Shown in pieces: positions 9,564 through 18,880 of a stretch of 64,000 bases of DNA. Where the stretch lies: assembly GCA_030065095.1 (NCBI GenBank), contig JASJDP010000011.1, positions 1-64,000 of the forward strand. Reading direction: 5' to 3'. The position numbers were made by a program, and so were the translations under genes. Source of the stretch: Rhodobacter sp. Lineage in GTDB: Bacteria > Pseudomonadota > Alphaproteobacteria > Rhodobacterales > Rhodobacteraceae. Under the pieces are notes generated by a model, which did no database searches, was not told the origin of the DNA, and worked only from the letters and a program-made list of their open reading frames with translations. Every line of letters starts with the position of its first letter. The stretch's first letter is position 1.

Positions 9564-11224
9564 GCCCATCGAACATCGACTATCAGATCATGTGGAACCG
9601 GCTCATCGCCGTTGTGGAAGAACAGGCGACGACCCTGATCCGCACCGCCTTTTCGACGTCGGTGCGCGAGGCGGGCGATCTGTCTGCGGGGCTCTTCGAC
9701 CGTCGGGCGCGGATGATCGCACAGGCCGTCACCGGCACCCCCGGTCATGTGAACGCCATGGCCGAAAGCGTCGGGCATTTCGTGCGCGAGATCGGCGCCC
9801 AGAACATCTTTGACGGCGATGTCTTCATCACCAACGATCCGTGGATGGGCACCGGGCATCTGCACGACATCACCATGGTCACGCCGGTTTTCCGCAAAGG
9901 GGCGCATATCGGGTTCTTCGCGTGCACGGCCCATGTCGTCGACATCGGCGGGCGCGGATTCGGGCCGGATGCCGGCGAGGTTTACGAAGAGGGTCTGCTG
10001 ATCCCGATCTCGAAATTCGCCGAACGCGGGCAGGTCAACGGCTTCATGCTGCAAATGGTGCGCGCAAACGTACGCACCCCGGACCAGACGGTGGGCGACA
10101 TGTACTCTCTCGCGGCCTGCAACCGGGCCGGCAACAGGCGGCTGCAGGCCATGCTGGATGAATTCGGCCTCGACGATATCGACGGTTTGTCCGATTTCAT
10201 CATCGAGGCCAGCCACAATGCCACCCGGACCGCCATCGCGACTGTTCCGGACGGCACCTATACCAACGAAATGCGGGTCGACGGATACGAGGCACCGGTG
10301 GATATGCGCGTGCGTCTGGATGTGACGGGCGGCACGCTTGTTGCCGATTTCGCCGGGACGTCCGGCATGAGCAAGCTCGGTGTCAATGTGCCCGAGGTCT
10401 ATACGCGTGCCTACGCCTGCTATGCGTTGAAATGCGCGATCGCCCCCGAGACGCCCAACAATGCAGGCTCGCTCGCCCCCTTCGAGATTACGGCGCCCGA
10501 GGGCTGCATTCTGGCCGCAAGACGGCCGGCGCCGGTGTCCGTGCGCCATGTCCTGGGGCATCTGGTGCCGGATGTGGTTCTCGGCGCGCTGCACAAGGCG
10601 ATGCCCGGTGTCGTTCCGGCCGAAGGCGCGTCGGCGCTTTGGAACATTCAGATCAGTGCGCGCGCGGCGGACCCAAGCAGCGACCTGCCATCGGCCGAGG
10701 TCCTGATGTTCAATTCGGGCGGCACCGGCGGACGCCCGTCCTGCGATGGCCTTTCGGCAACAGCGTTTCCGTCCGGCGTTTCGACCATGAGTGTCGAAGC
10801 GACCGAGCACGTGGGGCCGATCGTCGTGTGGAAAAAGGAACTGCGCCCCGGATCCGGCGGTGCCGGACGCCACCGCGGCGGGCTGGGACAGGTGATCGAG
10901 ATCGAGGCCCGCGACGGTTACGAATTCTGGTTCAACGCCATGTTCGACAGGGTGAAAAACCCGGCGCGCGGCCGCGACGGGGGTGCCTGCGGCGCCGCGG
11001 GCCGGGTCGAATTGACCGATGGCACGGTGCTGCGGTCGAAAGGGCGTCAAAGGGTGGCGCAGGGCAAACGTCTGAGACTTTCGTTGCCCGGCGGTGGCGG
11101 CTATGGCCCCGCGGCAGATCGCGCCGTTGCCGAGATCGCCGCCGATCTTCGCGCCGGAATGATCTCGGAAGCGGACGCACAAGACAATTATGGGTACCAG
11201 CGGCGGGGAATCGAAGATGGCTGA
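9560..11224 (+). CDS. hyuB: hydantoinase B/oxoprolinase family protein, subunit B
   Basis: 554 residues, the usual HyuB size. Family segments include VVEEQATTLIRTAFSTSVREAGD near the N-terminus (here shortened in quotation to the first 20 residues or fewer: VEEQATTLIRTAFSTSVREA), the conserved ITNDPWMGTGHLHDITM near residue 92, and GGAGRHRGGLGQVIE near 435. It pairs with HyuA for ATP-dependent hydrolysis of a cyclic amide. The ATG overlaps the hyuA stop, and the gene itself overlaps the next start by 8 bases, so the operon is tightly coupled. No features of decay are seen. Confidence 0.9.
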   Translation: MSPSNIDYQIMWNRLIAVVEEQATTLIRTAFSTSVREAGDLSAGLFDRRARMIAQAVTGTPGHVNAMAESVGHFVREIGAQNIFDGDVFITNDPWMGTGHLHDITMVTPVFRKGAHIGFFACTAHVVDIGGRGFGPDAGEVYEEGLLIPISKFAERGQVNGFMLQMVRANVRTPDQTVGDMYSLAACNRAGNRRLQAMLDEFGLDDIDGLSDFIIEASHNATRTAIATVPDGTYTNEMRVDGYEAPVDMRVRLDVTGGTLVADFAGTSGMSKLGVNVPEVYTRAYACYALKCAIAPETPNNAGSLAPFEITAPEGCILAARRPAPVSVRHVLGHLVPDVVLGALHKAMPGVVPAEGASALWNIQISARAADPSSDLPSAEVLMFNSGGTGGRPSCDGLSATAFPSGVSTMSVEATEHVGPIVVWKKELRPGSGGAGRHRGGLGQVIEIEARDGYEFWFNAMFDRVKNPARGRDGGACGAAGRVELTDGTVLRSKGRQRVAQGKRLRLSLPGGGGYGPAADRAVAEIAADLRAGMISEADAQDNYGYQRRGIEDG

Positions 11225-11969
11225 CAGAAAGATCGCACTGGTGACGGGCGCGGCCCAGGGTATCGGATACGCCTGTTCCGAGATCCTGGCCGAGGACGGG
11301 CATCGGGTGGTGATGGCCGATGTGAACGAGCCGGGCGTGCATGCGGCAGCCGAGGAATTGGGAGGGGACGCGACCGGCGTCGTTTGCGACATGGCCGAGC
11401 CGGACGCCATCGCGGCAATGTTCGACCGGGTAGAGGCCGAAATCGGTCCGGTTTCGGTCCTGGTGAACAATGCAGGCGTGGCGATGCCGGGCGATTTTCT
11501 GGACTACGGTCTGGACGCCTTCAATCGGGTGATCGCCGTAAACCTCACCGGCGTTTTCCTGGCGACCCAGCGTGCGGCCAGGGCGATGGTCGCAAACGGG
11601 ATCGAAGGCGCCATCGTTAACATGTCCTCGGTCAACGCACAGCTCGCGATTCCGGCCATCCCCGCCTATTGCGCATCCAAGGGCGGCGTGATGCAACTGA
11701 CCAAGGCGGCTGCGCTGGCGCTTGCACGGCACAACATCCGGGTCAATGCCGTCGGCCCCGGGTCGATCGACACCGCGATGATGGCAGGCGTCAACGCCGA
11801 CAGCGGCGCGCTCAGGACAGCCATGTCGCGCACCCCGCTCGGCCGCGTCGGCACCGCGCGCGAGATCGCCGAAGTCGTAGCCTTTCTGGCCAGCGACAAG
11901 GCCAGCTATATCACCGGCGAGACGATCTATGTCGATGGCGGCCGTCTGGGCCTCAACTATACGGTGTAG
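11217..11969 (+). CDS. SDR-family NAD(P)-dependent oxidoreductase
   Basis: 250 residues, classical short-chain dehydrogenase. The cofactor motif TGAAQGIGYA lies near residue 12, VNNAGVAMPG near 84, the catalytic Ser is in MSSVNAQ, and the YCASK motif gives the Tyr and Lys. The C-terminus ITGETIYVDGG is typical of FabG/glucose-dehydrogenase-like SDRs. The ATG at 11217 overlaps the hyuB stop by 8 bases, so it belongs to the hydantoinase operon. It probably oxidises or reduces a hydroxy/keto intermediate of the same pathway; the substrate is unknown. Confidence 0.9.
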   Translation: MADRKIALVTGAAQGIGYACSEILAEDGHRVVMADVNEPGVHAAAEELGGDATGVVCDMAEPDAIAAMFDRVEAEIGPVSVLVNNAGVAMPGDFLDYGLDAFNRVIAVNLTGVFLATQRAARAMVANGIEGAIVNMSSVNAQLAIPAIPAYCASKGGVMQLTKAAALALARHNIRVNAVGPGSIDTAMMAGVNADSGALRTAMSRTPLGRVGTAREIAEVVAFLASDKASYITGETIYVDGGRLGLNYTV

Positions 11970-12042
11970 GCGTCGATGAGATGCCGCTCGCGGCCTGACC
12001 GCGCCTAGGTCGGATGCGGGCGCGCGCCCCGGGGGCGACCTC

Positions 12043-13350
12043 GTGAACACCTATGCGACCGTGGCATCCGGTCTGCGACCGCTCAGGTTGCTATGGACTC
12101 GCCGGCTTGGCGAGGTAGTCTGGGTCATCCCTGACTTTGAGCGCAAGCTGTTGAAGGTAATTTCCGACGAAACGCCGTTTACGGGTCTGATCTTCACGGC
12201 GCCCGACTGGATCTGGCCGGGTAGCGGCGCAGAACCGATGGATCCGGCATTCGCGGAATCGTACCGGATGTTCGTGGCGCGGCTTCTACGGCATCTTCCG
12301 GTTTCGGTCGACTGCACCGTGGTCACCCACAAAGGCGCGGCCGATGCGATGCGAAACTGGCTGGAGGCGCACTCCGGCGGCCGCGCCAGTAGGGTGGTCG
12401 CAGTCGAGGACACGCTGCGCTTCACGGTCTGGGCAAGCGATATCCTCGTCTTCGCCGAGGAAGACGGCGCGCCTGTCGTGTTGTCGCCATGCGAGTTCCC
12501 GCGCTCGGGCGATGCGCTTCTGGCCGGTCGAATTGCCGGCGCGCTCGGACTGCGCAACGTAAGAAGCGATCTTTTCTTTCAAGGGGGCAATCTGATTGCG
12601 TGCCGGCGCGGGCTGCTGGTCGGTGCCGATGACATAACGGCGCTGGCGAATGTCCGGCCCCGAGAAAGCCGCGCCAGCATTGCCGGCCGCTATGCGCAAA
12701 CCCTCGGGTATCCCGCGTCGACAACGGATCTGGGCGTGGAGGGTCAAGATTTCGGGGAACGCCGCCGCGCCCATGAAACGCGCCCGGATTGGACGCGCCG
12801 GCACTATCCGGGCAACCCCGAAAACAGCATGCAGCCAGTTTATCATATCGATCTCTGCGTCACCGTGCTGGGCGGCGCGCGCCTGGCGGTGGGGGATGTG
12901 AAGCTGGCCGGAAAGTATGTCGACGTTGCACCTGTCGACACTGTGATCGCGGAAGGGTTGGACGCCGTGGCCGACCAACTCTCGGGCGCAGGGTACGATA
13001 TTACCCGGGTGCCGCTGGCCTTTCTGCCGATCGAGCGGCCAGACATGCGCCAGGTCACTACCTTCGCCGCGCCGTCGCTGAATGTCGTCGCGGACTTCGG
13101 ATCGCGGACCGTGTTCGTGCCGATGGCGGCCGATCTGGCCCCTTTCGAGGGGCTTTCCGAACTGGACGCCGTGCATCTGGCGCTCTGGCGGGACGCGGGG
13201 TTTGCGCCAGTTCCCGTGGACGGGCTGGCGCCCGTATTTCGTCGGCTCGGCGGGCCGCGATGCCTTGTCAAAGCTGTGCCGGACACGTTCCAATGGTGCA
13301 CGAATGAGTCTGAAACCAACAGCAACCGTCAGGATCAGCGCCTTGCTTGA
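12043..13350 (+). CDS. pentein-fold protein (amidinotransferase/agmatine-deiminase-like), divergent
   Basis: 435 residues starting at GTG. It does not look like any well-known named enzyme, but motifs appear in the order of the guanidine-modifying pentein superfamily. These are a D-containing strand ASDILVF (near 131-137), FFQGGNLIACRRGLLVG (178-194) in place of the EGGN block, HIDLCVTVLGG (His268, Asp270), and a C-terminal LGGPRCLVKAVP with Cys407 where the nucleophile would sit. Family enzymes hydrolyse or transfer amidino groups of arginine, agmatine or dimethylarginine. The 3' end overlaps the aminopeptidase P gene by 47 bases. If active, it would add guanidine or ureido chemistry to the hydantoinase operon. 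The fold call is moderately sure and the reaction is unknown. Confidence 0.6.
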   Translation: MNTYATVASGLRPLRLLWTRRLGEVVWVIPDFERKLLKVISDETPFTGLIFTAPDWIWPGSGAEPMDPAFAESYRMFVARLLRHLPVSVDCTVVTHKGAADAMRNWLEAHSGGRASRVVAVEDTLRFTVWASDILVFAEEDGAPVVLSPCEFPRSGDALLAGRIAGALGLRNVRSDLFFQGGNLIACRRGLLVGADDITALANVRPRESRASIAGRYAQTLGYPASTTDLGVEGQDFGERRRAHETRPDWTRRHYPGNPENSMQPVYHIDLCVTVLGGARLAVGDVKLAGKYVDVAPVDTVIAEGLDAVADQLSGAGYDITRVPLAFLPIERPDMRQVTTFAAPSLNVVADFGSRTVFVPMAADLAPFEGLSELDAVHLALWRDAGFAPVPVDGLAPVFRRLGGPRCLVKAVPDTFQWCTNESETNSNRQDQRLA

Positions 13351-15151
13351 AGAACGCCTCTCCCGTCTTCGCGCCGTGCTCAGCGAGCAGGGTGTGGATG
13401 CCATGATCGTTCCGCGATCGGATGAACATCAGAACGAATATGTTGCCCCCGCGGATGAACGTCTGCGGTTCGCCAGCGGCTTTTCCGGCACGGCCGGCAC
13501 GGCGGCGATCACGCAAAAGGCGGCAGCCCTTTTCACCGACGGGCGGTATACGCTCCAGGCTCAGCAGCAGGTGCCCAAAGGTCTGTGGCAGGTCCGTCAC
13601 AGCGTGCACGAGCGCGTATCGGACTGGCTGGCCTCGGGGCTTGCGCCCGGCGCCAGGGTCGGCTTCGATCCAAGGCTGCACCGGGCTACCGACGTCAAGC
13701 GGCTGCGCGACGAACTGGCCAAATCCGGATTGGCGCTTGCCGAGCTTGCGCCCAATCCGATCGACCGGATCTGGTCCGACCGGCCCTCGCCGCCGATGAA
13801 CCCCATCACGCTTTATCCCGAGGAGTTCGCCGGAGAGGCGGCGACAAGCAAGTACGCGCGGGTGGCCGAGGCCTTGGCGGGCGAGGGGCTCGACGGCCTG
13901 GTGATTTCGGCGCCCGACAATCTGGCGTGGCTGCTCAATATCCGTGGCGCCGATCTCGACATGCTGCCGGTGGTCTTCGGCCATGCCATCGTCACGTCGG
14001 ACGGCAGGGTTGCTTTCTACATTGCGCCCGACAAGGTGGGCCCGGAAGAGGCCCTGGCATTGACCAAGTCGGGATCGGTGCGCCTCGAGCCGCCGGAAGC
14101 GCTCGATTTCGCCGCTTGGGCCGGCAAGACGATCAGGTTCGACGCCGCGACCGCCTCGGCACATCAGGCGGGCCTGGCGGAAGCCGCCGGCGTGACGGTC
14201 GACCTCGGCGCCGATCCCGTCGAGAAGATGAAAGCCTGCAAAAACGCGGTAGAGATCGCCGGAATGCGCGCCGCGCATAGACGGGATGCGGTGGCGGTGA
14301 CGCAATTCCTGCGATGGTTTGCCGAAGCCCGGCCCGAGGGCGCGACGGAACAGGATTGCGTCGAAGCGCTGGAAGGTTTCCGCAAGGGGCAGAACCTCTA
14401 TCAGGGTCCAAGTTTCCGGACCATCTCGGCGACCGGCCAGAATGCCGCCCAGGCGCACTACCAGATCCCGGTAGAGGGTGCCGGAGTCATCCGGGACGGC
14501 GACATCTACCTCACCGACAGCGGTGGCCAGTACCTGGATGGAACGACCGACATAACCCGCGTGACCGTCGCCGGGGCGCCGACGGAAGAGATGAAGCTGC
14601 GCTATACCCAGGTTCTGCGCGGGCATCTGGCGCTGTTGCGACAGCGATTCCCCCAAGGCATCGACGGCGCGCAACTCGACAGCATCGCGCGCCAGCCTCT
14701 CTGGCAGGAAGGCGTGGATTTCGACCATGGGACGGGGCATGGGATCGGGCACTACCTGTCGGTTCACGAAGGCCCGCAGTCGATCTCGAAGCGGGGCCGC
14801 GGCGTGCCGCTTTGCGAAGGCATGGTGGTCTCGATCGAGCCCGGCTACTACAAGGAGGGCGCGTTCGGGATCCGCATCGAAAACCTCGCCGTCGTTCGTG
14901 CCGTGGCGGAGCCGCCCGCCTTGGCCGAGCGTCCGCTGCTGGAATTCGAGATTCTGACCTATGTGCCCTATGAACGCGCTCTGATCGCCCCCGATCTTCT
15001 GCGCGAGGATGAGGTCGCTTGGATCGACGCATATCACCGGCGGGTTTGCGACGTTCTGACGCCGGGGCTCGCGGCGGCGGATCTGGACTATCTCGGGCGG
15101 ATGACGGCGCCGATGTCCGGCCAGGGCGCAATACGTGTGAGGGAAACCTGA
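13304..15151 (+). CDS. M24-family aminopeptidase P (Xaa-Pro aminopeptidase)
   Basis: 615 residues, the length of three-domain aminopeptidase P rather than of the ~400-residue creatinase or prolidase forms. The two N-terminal creatinase-like domains (from PRSDEHQNEYV, about residue 30, to ~310) precede the pita-bread metallopeptidase domain. That domain contains YLTDSGGQYLDGTTDITR (two Asp metal ligands), HGTGHGIGHYLSVHE (His ligand) and SIEPGYYKEGAFGIRIEN (Glu ligands). It cleaves the N-terminal residue before proline and uses two Mn/Zn ions in the cytoplasm. I chose ATG 13304 because homologous sequence begins there; upstream in-frame sequence only reads across the preceding gene. It is last in the plus-strand island, before the palindromic repeat. 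Confidence 0.92.
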   Translation: MSLKPTATVRISALLEERLSRLRAVLSEQGVDAMIVPRSDEHQNEYVAPADERLRFASGFSGTAGTAAITQKAAALFTDGRYTLQAQQQVPKGLWQVRHSVHERVSDWLASGLAPGARVGFDPRLHRATDVKRLRDELAKSGLALAELAPNPIDRIWSDRPSPPMNPITLYPEEFAGEAATSKYARVAEALAGEGLDGLVISAPDNLAWLLNIRGADLDMLPVVFGHAIVTSDGRVAFYIAPDKVGPEEALALTKSGSVRLEPPEALDFAAWAGKTIRFDAATASAHQAGLAEAAGVTVDLGADPVEKMKACKNAVEIAGMRAAHRRDAVAVTQFLRWFAEARPEGATEQDCVEALEGFRKGQNLYQGPSFRTISATGQNAAQAHYQIPVEGAGVIRDGDIYLTDSGGQYLDGTTDITRVTVAGAPTEEMKLRYTQVLRGHLALLRQRFPQGIDGAQLDSIARQPLWQEGVDFDHGTGHGIGHYLSVHEGPQSISKRGRGVPLCEGMVVSIEPGYYKEGAFGIRIENLAVVRAVAEPPALAERPLLEFEILTYVPYERALIAPDLLREDEVAWIDAYHRRVCDVLTPGLAAADLDYLGRMTAPMSGQGAIRVRET

Positions 15152-15162
15152 GGTCGGTTGTC

Positions 15163-15395
15163 GGCCTGGAGCGGATGTTGCCCATTGAGCGCGAAGCCGC
15201 GCCATCGCCGACCCGCGGGGAGGCGACCCGGACCTCTGAACAGCTCGATTTATCCCGGAAAAGTCCGATCGACCTCAATCCGATACGCACCGTCAGCAAA
15301 TCGCCTCCCCTGCGGGGCGGGTCGGCGATGGCGCGGCGGGGCTACGCCCCTTGATTCCGCGCCTGAAGACTGGTCGCGAACGCCCGCTCCAGGCC
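15163..15395 (+). repeat. palindromic ~233-bp repeat element, copy 1
   Basis: The element begins GGCCTGGAGCGGA and ends CGCTCCAGGCC, so its ends are inverted repeats. Inside, GCCATCGCCGACCCGC (15201-15216) and GGAGGCGA (15219-15226) pair with TCGCCTCC and GCGGGTCGGCGATGGC near 15301-15332, leaving a ~75-base loop. A smaller stem GGCGCGG/CCGCGCC encloses a GGGGC-TAC-GCCCC hairpin near 15340. A second copy in the same orientation lies at 27213-27443, about 85% identical by eye. No protein is encoded. It sits between the convergent aminopeptidase P and LanB-like genes. Confidence 0.8.
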
Positions 15396-15425
15396 AGAAC
15401 CGGTAGAGCGGAAATCCGTCAAAAC

Positions 15426-17501
15426 TCATCCTGCTCCAGTGGCCCATACGGCCCGCCGGTCATAGGGCACGGGATCGGTCATGCAGAGCCGCAGCTCTGA
15501 CGTATAGCGCGCGCCGTCTGCATCGCGAAGCCAAAGCTGATCGCCGTCGGGCAGCATCTCGGTCAGAGTGATCTCGCCCTGCTTGTGGATCATTGACAAA
15601 ACCATGTCGAGCGACAACTCAGAGTTCCGGTCGACGAAGACCGGCTTCGTCTCGCCCGGGATATGGGCGAAGACGCGTTCGGGCAGGCCGGTGTCCTCCA
15701 TCCACCGGCGCAGCGTGGCGCGCGGGCCGGGACGGAACCTGTCGCGCGGGAGCGCCGGCGGCATCCCGCGCCACGATGCGCGCCTAACAACGGTGCGCCC
15801 GATGCAAAGACGCGGTCCGGCAGCGCCCGGACCAATGGGAAACGCCACCGCGGCGCGAAGTTTCAGTCGCCTCTCGAACATCTCGATCAGGTCGAAGCGG
15901 AGGTTTCGGTGCAGATGGCCGGCCCAGAGAATGCCGTCGGTTTCAAAGACGTTGAAATCTGCAGCCCGCAGCGTGGTGGCCTGCGCCATATCCGACACAT
16001 AGCCCCGGCCCGTATCGATGTGGAAATGCGCCCCAGCCAGCCGCGCGTCCTGAGTCGAACGCGCAAACCGTTCATGCGCGATGGGGCTGACCAGCGGGTC
16101 CGGAAAATCCTCTGCCCATAGCCTTTGCAGCAAGGCGCGGTCCGGGCAAAGGCCCAGCACCGACAGGGTGGTGAAGGTCGACACACCGGGGTGAAACTCG
16201 GCCAGGATCGGCAGGGCCCGGCCGTCCAGCACCCGGTCGGCGTCGCCGTCGGCCCACATCAGATCGGGGCTGTGGTGGCGGGCCCCCGGCCAGCCGGGGC
16301 AGGGGGCCCGCCATTTCGGCAGCAGGATCTCGTGCAGGTCGTTCGTTTCGACGACAGTGCGGTCGCCGAACAAACTGACCCAGTCCTGTCGCAGTGCGTC
16401 GGCGACGCGCTTAATCGGATCCGGCTCCCATACAGTGAGCAGCGGCTCTGTCATCTGCCAGAATTCCGGCAGCGGGATTGCCGCGCGGCCGTCGCGCCGG
16501 AAGAGCGCCCGGAGCGCCGCCACCGCGCGCCGGGCGATCCGGAACGTGTAGCCGCGGGCAACCTGAGCCAGGGCCGACAGCGCCGGCGTGACCGGGGCGA
16601 GGCAGGCGGCGCCGATCTGCAAGGCGCCGCCCCGGGTCGCGTCGAGATAGACTATGGTGCGTCCGGCATAGGCTTCGCCGCCAAAACGCTGCGCGGGGCG
16701 GCCCGTTTGCGCCGAAAACGCAGCGTTGAGCGCTTTCAGCCCCTCGGCTACCCCGGTGCCGCCGGTGGCAGCGTGTTCAAGGTCCCGGCGGATCGTCTCG
16801 ATCCGAGCGATTGCCGGATCCGAAATGTGCGAGATACCGGACGCGACCGAGACATCGGGGTGCCGCTGCAGCAATCCCTGCGCAACGAGCCTGTTGAGCG
16901 TCTCGGGGGCCGCAGGGGTTTGCGCCAGCAGTGCATGGGCCGGACGGCCGTCTGCCGCACGGACGAGGGCGACCTCATCCGGCGCCAACGGAATCCGCCG
17001 CCCGGACGGCCCTGTCAGATGGTCTGTCTCAAGTCTCAGGTGGCCGGGCAGGCGGACGGGGGCGTCCCGCATGCTCTCACCGCAACTTCTCTGCAGCAGA
17101 TCGACCGCCCAGGGTTCGAACCGCAGCAGCCATGCCGCGGTCAGCGTCTCGGCCGGGATGAACTGCCCGCGCCCGTCGGACAGCCCGGCCCAGCCCAGCG
17201 GACCGAAGAAGCCGATCGTGTCGTTCTTGGCGGCATAGCGCTGAAGATACCGGATCAGCGTCCGCAGCGCTCTGCGATCCTTTGCTCGCAAGGGCCCGGG
17301 CCGGGCCAGCCGATCGATCCCGTGGGTCAGCGCGGACGGGTTCTGCCAGGCAATCGCCTCTCGCAGACCCGGGTGGCTGGCGGTCTGCCGTGCCAACGCC
17401 GGATCCGCGAGCGCCTCGGTCAGCATCCGGAACGGCAGGCCGGCGCCACGCAACAGCGCAACGGGCCAAAGGCTCCACCCGTCCTCCAGAGGATATCTCA
17501 T
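15426..17501 (-). CDS. short LanB-like protein (lantibiotic dehydratase N-domain; PEARL candidate)
   Basis: 691 residues. It carries lantibiotic-dehydratase N-terminal (glutamylation) domain signatures: LPFRMLTEALADPAL near residue 22, RYAAKNDTIGFFGPLGW at 88-104, a YAGRTIVYLD block at 278-287, and ILAEFHPGV in the second half. Full LanB enzymes add a ~300-residue elimination domain. That domain is absent, and no separate SpaB_C-type partner is present, so classical Ser/Thr dehydration is unlikely. Known short LanB proteins act as peptide aminoacyl-tRNA ligases, adding an amino acid from aminoacyl-tRNA to a peptide C-terminus. ATG 17501 overlaps the stop of the ATP-grasp gene (ATGA), so it is translationally coupled. 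Last gene of the 11-gene operon. Family call is firm; the ligase activity is inference. Confidence 0.8.
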   Translation of the reverse strand: MRYPLEDGWSLWPVALLRGAGLPFRMLTEALADPALARQTASHPGLREAIAWQNPSALTHGIDRLARPGPLRAKDRRALRTLIRYLQRYAAKNDTIGFFGPLGWAGLSDGRGQFIPAETLTAAWLLRFEPWAVDLLQRSCGESMRDAPVRLPGHLRLETDHLTGPSGRRIPLAPDEVALVRAADGRPAHALLAQTPAAPETLNRLVAQGLLQRHPDVSVASGISHISDPAIARIETIRRDLEHAATGGTGVAEGLKALNAAFSAQTGRPAQRFGGEAYAGRTIVYLDATRGGALQIGAACLAPVTPALSALAQVARGYTFRIARRAVAALRALFRRDGRAAIPLPEFWQMTEPLLTVWEPDPIKRVADALRQDWVSLFGDRTVVETNDLHEILLPKWRAPCPGWPGARHHSPDLMWADGDADRVLDGRALPILAEFHPGVSTFTTLSVLGLCPDRALLQRLWAEDFPDPLVSPIAHERFARSTQDARLAGAHFHIDTGRGYVSDMAQATTLRAADFNVFETDGILWAGHLHRNLRFDLIEMFERRLKLRAAVAFPIGPGAAGPRLCIGRTVVRRASWRGMPPALPRDRFRPGPRATLRRWMEDTGLPERVFAHIPGETKPVFVDRNSELSLDMVLSMIHKQGEITLTEMLPDGDQLWLRDADGARYTSELRLCMTDPVPYDRRAVWATGAG

Positions 17502-18880
17502 ACGGCGTAGGCCGTCGTATAGCCGTAGCCTTCGGGGAAATCGGTCATCACGTGGCCCTCCGCCTCGGGGGCATGGCGGATGCCGGATCCGACGATCTCT
17601 CCATCGAAGACGAAGCTCGACAGTTCCACGCGGCTTTCGATCTGTTCCAGATGCCGGCCGTCGACAAGAACCGGCAGGCGCGCCTTTGGCAGCGAGATGT
17701 ATCGCTGGGCAATATAGTCCCGTCCGCGCATCGCGCACCCCACCTGCCGCCGCCAGACGGCGTCGGACCGGGTGATGCCCGGATGCGTGTCCTTGCCGTC
17801 GAAACTGCGCTTGATGACCCAGTCCCGGCGGCTGGCTTCATAATAGCCGGGAACGCGGTCAGCCGGAAATTCCGACCAGGCGACGCGAAAGGCAAATCCG
17901 TCCGCGCCGGTGGCGCCGGCCCCGCCCGCGTCGGCGCAGAGATGCGGCAAGGCGCCCTTGTCCAGCAACAGCCCGGCCAGGGGCTTCAGGATCGCCACCG
18001 ATCCGCACCGCCCACCGCGCAGAAACTCCAGCGTCCCGCCGGGTTTCAGCAATTCCGGCTGGTCGAGAAAGCTGACGCCCACCGCGATCAACTGGATCAG
18101 ATCGATGCGCGCCCCGTCTTCGGTAAAGACCGGGTCCCCGCGCTGGTCCAGCGTGATCCCGGCCTCGTCGACAAGGCGCGGCCTCAGGCCCGCCTCGCGG
18201 AACCTGTCGAACGCAAAATCGATCTGCCGCATGACCCGCTCCGGAAACTCCCGGATTGTGGCCAGTTCATCCGAATGGATCAGCATGGCCACCGAGGGAG
18301 TCTCCACGGGCCGGGCAAACCGCCGGGCGGAGGCAATATACCGCTGCAGCGGCCGGGGGTGATGGGTGTCATGGTCCAGGCCAAGACGCCGCAACACCGG
18401 ATGGCCGCGCCAGTATTCGGATGTCAGTTCGGTATAGGCCGTACTTACGACAATGCCGTTGCCGTAATTGATCTCGGACAGCACATACCGGTCTTCGAAC
18501 AGAAAGCCGTCGGGGCGAAAATAAGAAAGCGCGGCGGGTGCGCGGATGCCGTCGCGCACCGCAAGCGCGTCGGCGATGCCGTTGCCGAAGGGGAAGGCGC
18601 GATAAAGTGCCTCGGCATCGTCGGCATGCGCCCCGACGGCCGCAACAAGACGGCGCACGGCCGCATCGAACGCCCGGCCGACAAAGTCCAGTCGGTGCGC
18701 CGGCAGGAACAGCGGCCTGACGGCCCAGCCCGGCCCGTCGATGGTGACCAAACCGCGTTCGGCCGCGCTCGCATGGAACGCGGCCGTATAGTCGCGCACC
18801 TCGGAAAGATGCGCGACGATCAGGCGATCCGCTTCGCTGGCGAGGTCCCGGTGCTCCGGGACGCGATCGGACGCGCTCAC
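17498..18880 (-). CDS. circularly permuted ATP-grasp enzyme (second copy)
   Basis: 460 residues from a GTG start at 18880. The metal-binding ATP-grasp signature SEINYGNGIV (135-144, the E-x-N element) comes before the ATP-lysine region DWVIKRSFDGKDTHPGI (353-369) and YIAQRYISLPK. In ordinary ATP-grasp proteins the lysine strands come first, so this is the permuted order seen in glutathionylspermidine-synthase-like and cpATP-grasp proteins. These ligases activate a carboxylate as acyl phosphate and join it to an amine. The gene overlaps the small protein gene upstream and the LanB-like gene downstream by four bases each, so these three are made together. The substrate is unknown; acting on the small protein or on a product of the LanB-like enzyme is plausible. 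Confidence 0.7.
   Translation of the reverse strand: MSASDRVPEHRDLASEADRLIVAHLSEVRDYTAAFHASAAERGLVTIDGPGWAVRPLFLPAHRLDFVGRAFDAAVRRLVAAVGAHADDAEALYRAFPFGNGIADALAVRDGIRAPAALSYFRPDGFLFEDRYVLSEINYGNGIVVSTAYTELTSEYWRGHPVLRRLGLDHDTHHPRPLQRYIASARRFARPVETPSVAMLIHSDELATIREFPERVMRQIDFAFDRFREAGLRPRLVDEAGITLDQRGDPVFTEDGARIDLIQLIAVGVSFLDQPELLKPGGTLEFLRGGRCGSVAILKPLAGLLLDKGALPHLCADAGGAGATGADGFAFRVAWSEFPADRVPGYYEASRRDWVIKRSFDGKDTHPGITRSDAVWRRQVGCAMRGRDYIAQRYISLPKARLPVLVDGRHLEQIESRVELSSFVFDGEIVGSGIRHAPEAEGHVMTDFPEGYGYTTAYAV

Noticed and set aside
9500-11470. A 656-codon minus-strand frame opposite hyuB and the SDR
   Set aside because: Antisense to well-recognised enzymes; composition is rich in Arg, His and Gly without a recognisable fold.
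13304-15151. Creatinase (creatine amidinohydrolase) as identity of the M24 gene, tempting next to a pentein and a hydantoinase
   Set aside because: The length (615 aa) and the complete set of metal ligands fit three-domain aminopeptidase P; creatinase is ~400 aa and lacks the metal ligands.
13268-15205. A 645-codon minus-strand frame opposite aminopeptidase P
   Set aside because: Shadow of the M24 gene, with no motif of its own.
15163-15395. A tRNA or tRNA-like gene within the palindromic element
   Set aside because: No acceptor stem with CCA-type end, no GTTC-type T-loop and no anticodon stem could be arranged.
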